A stretch of DNA of 8,899 nucleotides from Verrucomicrobiales bacterium (GTDB taxonomy: Bacteria > Verrucomicrobiota > Verrucomicrobiae > Limisphaerales > UBA9464). Positions 5,446 through 8,899 of the stretch are shown here, one piece after another; the stretch's first letter is position 1; each line of letters begins with the position of its first letter. A program made the position numbers and the translations under genes. The stretch lies in NCBI GenBank assembly GCA_005789375.1, contig SXXZ01000153.1:1-8899 (forward strand), given 5' to 3'. The notes under the pieces are model-generated. The model did not search any database and was not told the DNA's origin. It was given only the letters and a program-made list of their open reading frames with translations.

Positions 5446-6914
5446 TGAAATCCGGCCGATACAAATCGGTCGCGCGACACTTTCGACTCCAACGCCTGCT
5501 GCAGACGGGACATCAACTGCGCATGGTCCGAGTTGCGACTCACGGCATACGGCTGGATCGCCATGGTTCCGGGTCCCGTCAGGCCAATTACTTCCACCGT
5601 ATCCAACACCTCGGCCGTGTTGGCGGCATACACCAGCGCGACGTCCAAGGCTCCCGAACGCAATTGGTTGATGAGCAAATCACCCGTGGGCGCTTGCACC
5701 GCCAAGTTGGATTTCACCGAATCCCAAAGCCCCACCGAGCGTAGCAACCGAGCACTCAAGGCACCGAGGGCACTTTGGTCTTCCTGACACAACCCCACCT
5801 TCAAGGTCGTGCGAGTCAAATCGGACAACCCAGAAATCGCCTTCGGATTGCCCTTCCGCACTGCCAATACTAACGGCGTTCGAGCCAGAGCTACCGCCGG
5901 CTGAAAGTAACTTTGGACGGTGTCCATAAAGGAGACATCGCAGGCGAAGTAGGCGTCCGGGCGCTGACCCGAACGAATTTGGGACGTGAGGATGCCACAG
6001 CCATTGTAAACCCGGGTAATGTCCACGCCTTCCCGCTGCTCAAACTCCCGCAAGGTAGGTTCCGCGGCCAAGCGATTGACCGACCCGCTGTAAAAGAGCA
6101 CCGACGGATGCGGGTTCCAGACATCCCCGGGCATCACCTCGAAGCCGGACTCCTGAAAGCGGCGCAGCCCACGATCTCGGGCACTGAGATACCGAGCAAA
6201 GCGCAAGGCCTCGGTAGGTTGGGCGCTCGATTGCAGCACACACGCCGACACCTCGGAACGAGCCGTGGACAATTCGGGCACCACCACCGCCTCCAACTCC
6301 GGATATTGCGCTACCGTCACATTCCACACGATGCCTGCATCGACCGCTCCCAACTTCACGTCATTGGCCACGTCGTTGACCGTCGGTTTGAAGACCAAGG
6401 CTCGGGCCGACAAGGCCGCCCAATCACCGCTACGAGTCAAGGCTGCCCGGGCCACCGTCCCGATGGCCACCGAATCGGGATTTCCTAGGCTCACTCGAAC
6501 CCCGTCGCGGAGAAGATCCCGGATTGAACGGATGTTCTTAGGGTTACCTTTGGCCACCGTGATAACGGCGGACATGCGAGCCAACGGAAGCACCTCGGCC
6601 AGTAAGTGATTGGAGTTTCCTAACTCAATGAAACTCGCATCGCCGGGGATAAATAAGTCGCCGCGTTGGGCCACCCGAAGATTACTCAACAGCGTGCCCG
6701 AGCCTCCGTATTGAAGCTGAACGGTTACTTTCTGTTCCCTCTCGTAGTCTTTCGCAACTGCCTCGACCACCGGCTTAAGCCCGGCCGCGCAGTAAACCAC
6801 CAGCGGTTCTGACGCGGGAGAGTGGGCAGGTTGCCTCTGGTTCCAGATCAACAATCCCACCAAGATCCCGATCGCCACCAGCGATCCCCAGACCATGGAT
6901 CTCATCGGATTCAT
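5424..6914 (-). CDS. Membrane-anchored tandem (two-domain) ModA-like substrate-binding protein
   Basis: The 496-residue product is about twice the size of a normal ModA (about 250). An N-terminal hydrophobic segment (residues 7-24) without an obvious cleavage site suggests a membrane anchor facing the periplasm. Two ModA-like domains follow. Domain 1 (about 38-264) has LVVYCAAG, YGGSGTLLSNL, GDLFIPGD, NPDSVAIGTVARAAL and GIVWN, and ends with FQESGFEVMPG. Domain 2 (about 271-496) has VLFYSGS, YNGCGILTSQI, PDAYFACD, SALGALSARLLRSVGLW and ALVYAAN, and ends with FVSAGFQWQE. Each carries the ordered landmarks of a complete ModA fold, so this is a fusion or duplication rather than one long domain. 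Anion-contact positions differ between the copies: AAS of ModA reads AAG or SGS, and the SSS/SGS loop has Cys306 in domain 2. I chose the start at 6914 over the ATG at 6941 because AGGAGG lies nine bases upstream. It is the first gene of the operon and feeds the permease next to it. Confidence 0.9.
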   Translation of the reverse strand: MNPMRSMVWGSLVAIGILVGLLIWNQRQPAHSPASEPLVVYCAAGLKPVVEAVAKDYEREQKVTVQLQYGGSGTLLSNLRVAQRGDLFIPGDASFIELGNSNHLLAEVLPLARMSAVITVAKGNPKNIRSIRDLLRDGVRVSLGNPDSVAIGTVARAALTRSGDWAALSARALVFKPTVNDVANDVKLGAVDAGIVWNVTVAQYPELEAVVVPELSTARSEVSACVLQSSAQPTEALRFARYLSARDRGLRRFQESGFEVMPGDVWNPHPSVLFYSGSVNRLAAEPTLREFEQREGVDITRVYNGCGILTSQIRSGQRPDAYFACDVSFMDTVQSYFQPAVALARTPLVLAVRKGNPKAISGLSDLTRTTLKVGLCQEDQSALGALSARLLRSVGLWDSVKSNLAVQAPTGDLLINQLRSGALDVALVYAANTAEVLDTVEVIGLTGPGTMAIQPYAVSRNSDHAQLMSRLQQALESKVSRDRFVSAGFQWQEPLP

Positions 6915-6923
6915 CCGACTCGG

Positions 6924-6930
6924 CCTCCTG
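6924..6930 (-). promoter_or_regulatory. Strong Shine-Dalgarno that sets the binding-protein start
   Basis: On the minus strand this reads CAGGAGG and ends nine bases before the ATG at 6914. The alternative ATG at 6941 has no comparable site. It is one of only two strong ribosome-binding sites in the eight-gene run, and it marks the start of the operon's translation. Confidence 0.75.
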
Positions 6931-7041
6931 CTTTGAGACATGGGGTTCCGCGATCCATCTCACAAAATCTTCGCCGGAACGGCCGGTTTGATTCAACCAC
7001 ACAGACACCCCGACACTCGATCGTTACCGGAAACCGCAACG

Positions 7042-7072
7042 GGGCGGGGCAACACCGAGGGTTGCCCCGCCC
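7042..7072 (-). terminator. GC-rich hairpin after the ThuA-DUF1080 gene, likely terminator
   Basis: The plus strand has GGGCGGGGCAAC (7042-7053), a 7-base loop, and GTTGCCCCGCCC (7061-7072): a perfect 12-bp stem, 16 bases after the stop of the ThuA-DUF1080 gene. It separates that gene from the operon that starts at 6914. The sequence that follows on the minus strand is only mildly T-rich, so it is not a textbook intrinsic terminator. It could instead act as an mRNA-stabilising or pause hairpin. Confidence 0.6.
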
Positions 7073-7088
7073 ACCGAATTACCAACCA

Positions 7089-8453
7089 TCAATCTAGCGT
7101 GTGAATGCGGATATTCCGGAACGCCACAGCTCCGTGGTCTCCCTGGAGCAGGATCGGTCCGGGTTGGTCGACTTGGTCGTCGATCTGGCCGCCGGTGCCC
7201 TTGGGGCTCAGCACCCCGTCGTGCACCTTCACGCCATTGAGAGTCAGGGTGATCTTCTGGCCCACAATCTTGGCCTCCGCGGTCTGCCACTGTCCGGCCT
7301 TGCGGGAAACGAAGAGCGAGGTCGGTTGGAGGTTGTAAATAGCGCCGTTGCCACCGTTGGAAGACTTGCCGGTCTTCACATCGTCGAGGATCTGGATCTC
7401 GTGGCGTCCCCGCAGGTAGAGGCCGGAGTTCGATTTCGGAGCCACCTGATACTCGTAGCGAATAACGAAGTCCTTGAACTTCTCCTCGGTGAGCAAGTCC
7501 GTGCCGTGCTCGGTGAAATTGCCCTCGCGGTCCACCTTGAGCACATTGCAAAGCATCCCATTCTGAACACTCCACGACTTCATCCCGTCATCGCGCCGGT
7601 ACTTCCAGCCCTTCATGGACGTGCCGTCGAACAGCAGCTTGAAGCCTGCCTTTTTCTCGGCCGCGCTCAGCCCATTGGCTGTATCGGTCACCGCACCGGA
7701 ACCCTTGGCTAGGCCCAAGCCCCAACGAATGCCGCCGAGGATGTGCTTTTGGTAGGCGGCGCTGGTCCACACATCTTCGCGGTGGCCCAGTGAGGTGTAG
7801 AACATGCGACCACCGCCCTTAAGGTCTTTGCACCAAGCCACGGGATAGTCTCCAGGCAGGTGATTCTGCGGATGCTTGTCAAGAGTCAGCAACCCGTGCA
7901 CGCGATCGCGATGGAACTCCTTGAACTCGTAGATTTCGTCATACATCGACCACGTGTCGCCCAAGTGTTGATTGGCCGGGTGCGCCGGGTCCTGGTTGGC
8001 CATGTCGACGGTGACCTGCGCGCCGTGGGTCAAAAACAACCCGCCCAGCATGCCGTAAAACGCCGGGAATCCATGGAACGTGTCGCTGCACGAGTGCATG
8101 CCGATGAGGGCGTGTCCCTGCTCCACCCAGCGGATGAAGCCTTCGCGATCGGGAATCGCCAAATCACCGGTGGTGTTGGCGAAGATCACCGCATCCACCT
8201 TGGCCAAATTGGCCATGGAAAGCTTCTCGCGGACTTCGTTGTCGTCCTTGCCGTCGGCTCCGCCGCGAACGTAATCCACCACGGTGAATTCCCCGCTGGT
8301 TTCACCGAGCGTCGCAATGACGTTTTCGGCGGTGGCGATGGAGCTGTGGCGGAAGCCCTTGGTGGCGGTGACCACGAGGACCTTCTTCGGCGCCGCCGCA
8401 GAAAGGGTCATTGCTGCCAACAGGCAGCCAGACACGAAGGAGACGGTATTCAT
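7089..8453 (-). CDS. Secreted ThuA-like / DUF1080 (3-keto-disaccharide hydrolase-like) fusion protein
   Basis: The 454-residue protein begins with a signal peptide (hydrophobic residues 5-20, cleavage probably around SAAA/PKK). Residues about 24-246 are a ThuA-like domain with a glutamine-amidotransferase-like fold. It shows VLVVTATKGFRHSS, VDAVIFANTTGDL, ALIGMHSCSDTFHGFPAF, MYDEIYEF and GRMFYTSLGHREDVW. A short linker leads to a DUF1080 domain (about 268-454) with GFKLLFDGTSMKGWKY, WSVQNGML, SNSGLYLRGRHEIQILDD and a jelly-roll end GAVAFRNIRIH. ThuA proteins are tied to trehalose/3-keto-sugar use, and DUF1080 members include 3-keto-glycoside hydrolases. Periplasmic processing of oxidised glycosides is therefore the likely role; the exact substrate is unknown. 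Fusions of this kind are common in Verrucomicrobia and Planctomycetes. No Shine-Dalgarno precedes the ATG at 8453; the leader there is pyrimidine-rich. The gene appears monocistronic and functionally separate from the downstream operon. Confidence 0.93.
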   Translation of the reverse strand: MNTVSFVSGCLLAAMTLSAAAPKKVLVVTATKGFRHSSIATAENVIATLGETSGEFTVVDYVRGGADGKDDNEVREKLSMANLAKVDAVIFANTTGDLAIPDREGFIRWVEQGHALIGMHSCSDTFHGFPAFYGMLGGLFLTHGAQVTVDMANQDPAHPANQHLGDTWSMYDEIYEFKEFHRDRVHGLLTLDKHPQNHLPGDYPVAWCKDLKGGGRMFYTSLGHREDVWTSAAYQKHILGGIRWGLGLAKGSGAVTDTANGLSAAEKKAGFKLLFDGTSMKGWKYRRDDGMKSWSVQNGMLCNVLKVDREGNFTEHGTDLLTEEKFKDFVIRYEYQVAPKSNSGLYLRGRHEIQILDDVKTGKSSNGGNGAIYNLQPTSLFVSRKAGQWQTAEAKIVGQKITLTLNGVKVHDGVLSPKGTGGQIDDQVDQPGPILLQGDHGAVAFRNIRIHTLD

Positions 8454-8899
8454 GAGAGAATGAAAACGGATGTTGGAATCCGCTTAACTTCGCAGTTGGG
8501 GCAGAGAAAACGCAAGCCTCTGGAAAGGTCCCGTAAACCCCTCTCCACGACTATCGCCGAAAACTCAGTCATTCGAACCATCGCCGTGATTAATGGATTT
8601 TGCCGATTCCGAGCCACCGAACGCCCATCGCTCCATCTCCAGATTGGCGCGAGTCACGCCAGAAACCCTCCATCGGGAACTTGTATGAAAACACTCCTTC
8701 CGCGTGTATTCGGCAAGATAGTGGGTTGGCTTCCAAAAACGAGCGCATAGGCCGGACCAAAAAACGCTGATCCCTTCGTTTTTTTACCTGCCCATTAGCC
8801 CCGTCCCCCAACATCGACTCCTACAAACTCGACGTGGGCTTGTCTAGGTACCAGTTACGGACGGCAAAAGCACTGCTGAAGCAGGTTCAAAAATCGTTC
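8454..8899. other. Intergenic/leader region without a convincing gene
   Basis: Between the ThuA-DUF1080 start and the right edge no frame shows a credible start, ribosome site and family signature together. The 74-residue minus frame at 8590-8814 has no recognisable motif. This stretch should hold the promoter of the ThuA-DUF1080 gene, but I see no clear -35/-10 pair. The main visible structure is the A/T palindrome at 8759-8784. Short open frames reach the right edge on both strands and cannot be judged. Confidence 0.5.
8759..8784. repeat. A/T-tract inverted repeat
   Basis: AAAAAACG (8759-8766) and CGTTTTTT (8777-8784) form a perfect 8-bp inverted repeat around a 10-base spacer, with one more T following. 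Read on either strand it gives a short hairpin flanked by A and T tracts. It could be a bidirectional terminator for a gene beyond the right edge, or a bent-DNA/UP-type element upstream of the ThuA-DUF1080 gene. The function is not shown by the sequence. Confidence 0.4.

Noticed and set aside
6915..6941. Earlier ATG for the tandem ModA-like protein at 6941
   Set aside because: It has no Shine-Dalgarno, whereas AGGAGG lies nine bases before the ATG at 6914; the extra nine residues add nothing to the family match.
6942..7040. Possible sigma70-type promoter (TTGAAT on the minus strand) for the operon
   Set aside because: No acceptable -10 hexamer lies 16-18 bases downstream; the match is too weak to annotate.
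8420..8453. Possible lipobox (VSGC) in the ThuA-DUF1080 protein
   Set aside because: The Cys is only at residue 10, too close to the N-terminus, with the hydrophobic stretch continuing after it. A normal signal peptide cleaved near residue 21 fits better.
7860..8750. Plus-strand open frame of 296 codons antisense to the ThuA domain
   Set aside because: It is His/Gly/Arg-rich without motifs, lies mostly opposite a confidently recognised secreted protein and runs into the leader. It is best explained as a shadow.
8831..8899. Open plus-strand frame at the right edge (DVGLSRYQLRTAKALLK...)
   Set aside because: It reads like an amphipathic helix, but there is no ATG, no ribosome site and too little sequence. 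Two minus-strand frames also reach the edge, so no gene can be claimed.
8870..8899. T-loop-like GGTTCAAA near the right edge suggesting a tRNA
   Set aside because: No matching D-arm, anticodon stem or acceptor pairing could be found around it.

Overview
The window is a GC-rich stretch in which every supported gene lies on the minus strand. Two hallmarks suggest a Verrucomicrobia/Planctomycetes-type bacterium. One is a secreted ThuA-DUF1080 two-domain protein. The other is a secreted protein whose mature end begins ADWPTYR, typical of PQQ-like beta-propeller proteins in those phyla. This placement is inferred from gene content; there is no rRNA or other marker here.

Layout, right to left (the direction of transcription). 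Positions 8899-8454 are a leader or intergenic stretch with no convincing gene. Positions 8453-7089 hold a monocistronic secreted ThuA-like/DUF1080 protein, probably for sugar or 3-keto-glycoside metabolism, followed by a strong GC hairpin at 7042-7072. From 6914 to the left edge runs one tightly packed run of eight genes: (1) a membrane-anchored substrate-binding protein with two tandem ModA-like domains; (2) a ModB-type permease; (3) a ModC-like ATPase without a TOBE tail; (4) a ThiF/MoeB/HesA-fold protein that has lost most E1 catalytic residues; (5) a 401-residue membrane-anchored protein of unknown function with a CxC motif; (6) a MacB/FtsX-type permease; (7) its LolD/MacB-type ATPase; (8) the first 27 residues of a secreted PQQ-like protein.

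Four of the seven junctions are 4-base ATGA stop/start overlaps, two are overlaps of about 20 bases, and one is a 4-base gap. Only genes 1 and 5 have strong Shine-Dalgarno sequences (AGGAGG and GGGAGG, each nine bases before ATG). The run therefore looks like one operon with two translational entry points: an oxyanion-importer half ending in the E1-like protein, and an envelope half of anchored protein, MacB-like transporter and beta-propeller.

The joint function is inference. A molybdate/tungstate-like oxyanion importer is co-expressed with envelope transport machinery and a periplasmic propeller, which would fit uptake or handling of a metal or oxyanion for an envelope process. Three features make the operon a reasonable candidate for an undescribed system: the duplicated binding protein with altered ligand residues, the degenerate E1 and the CxC protein. 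No ModE box, Moco riboswitch, tRNA, CRISPR array or mobile element was recognised.
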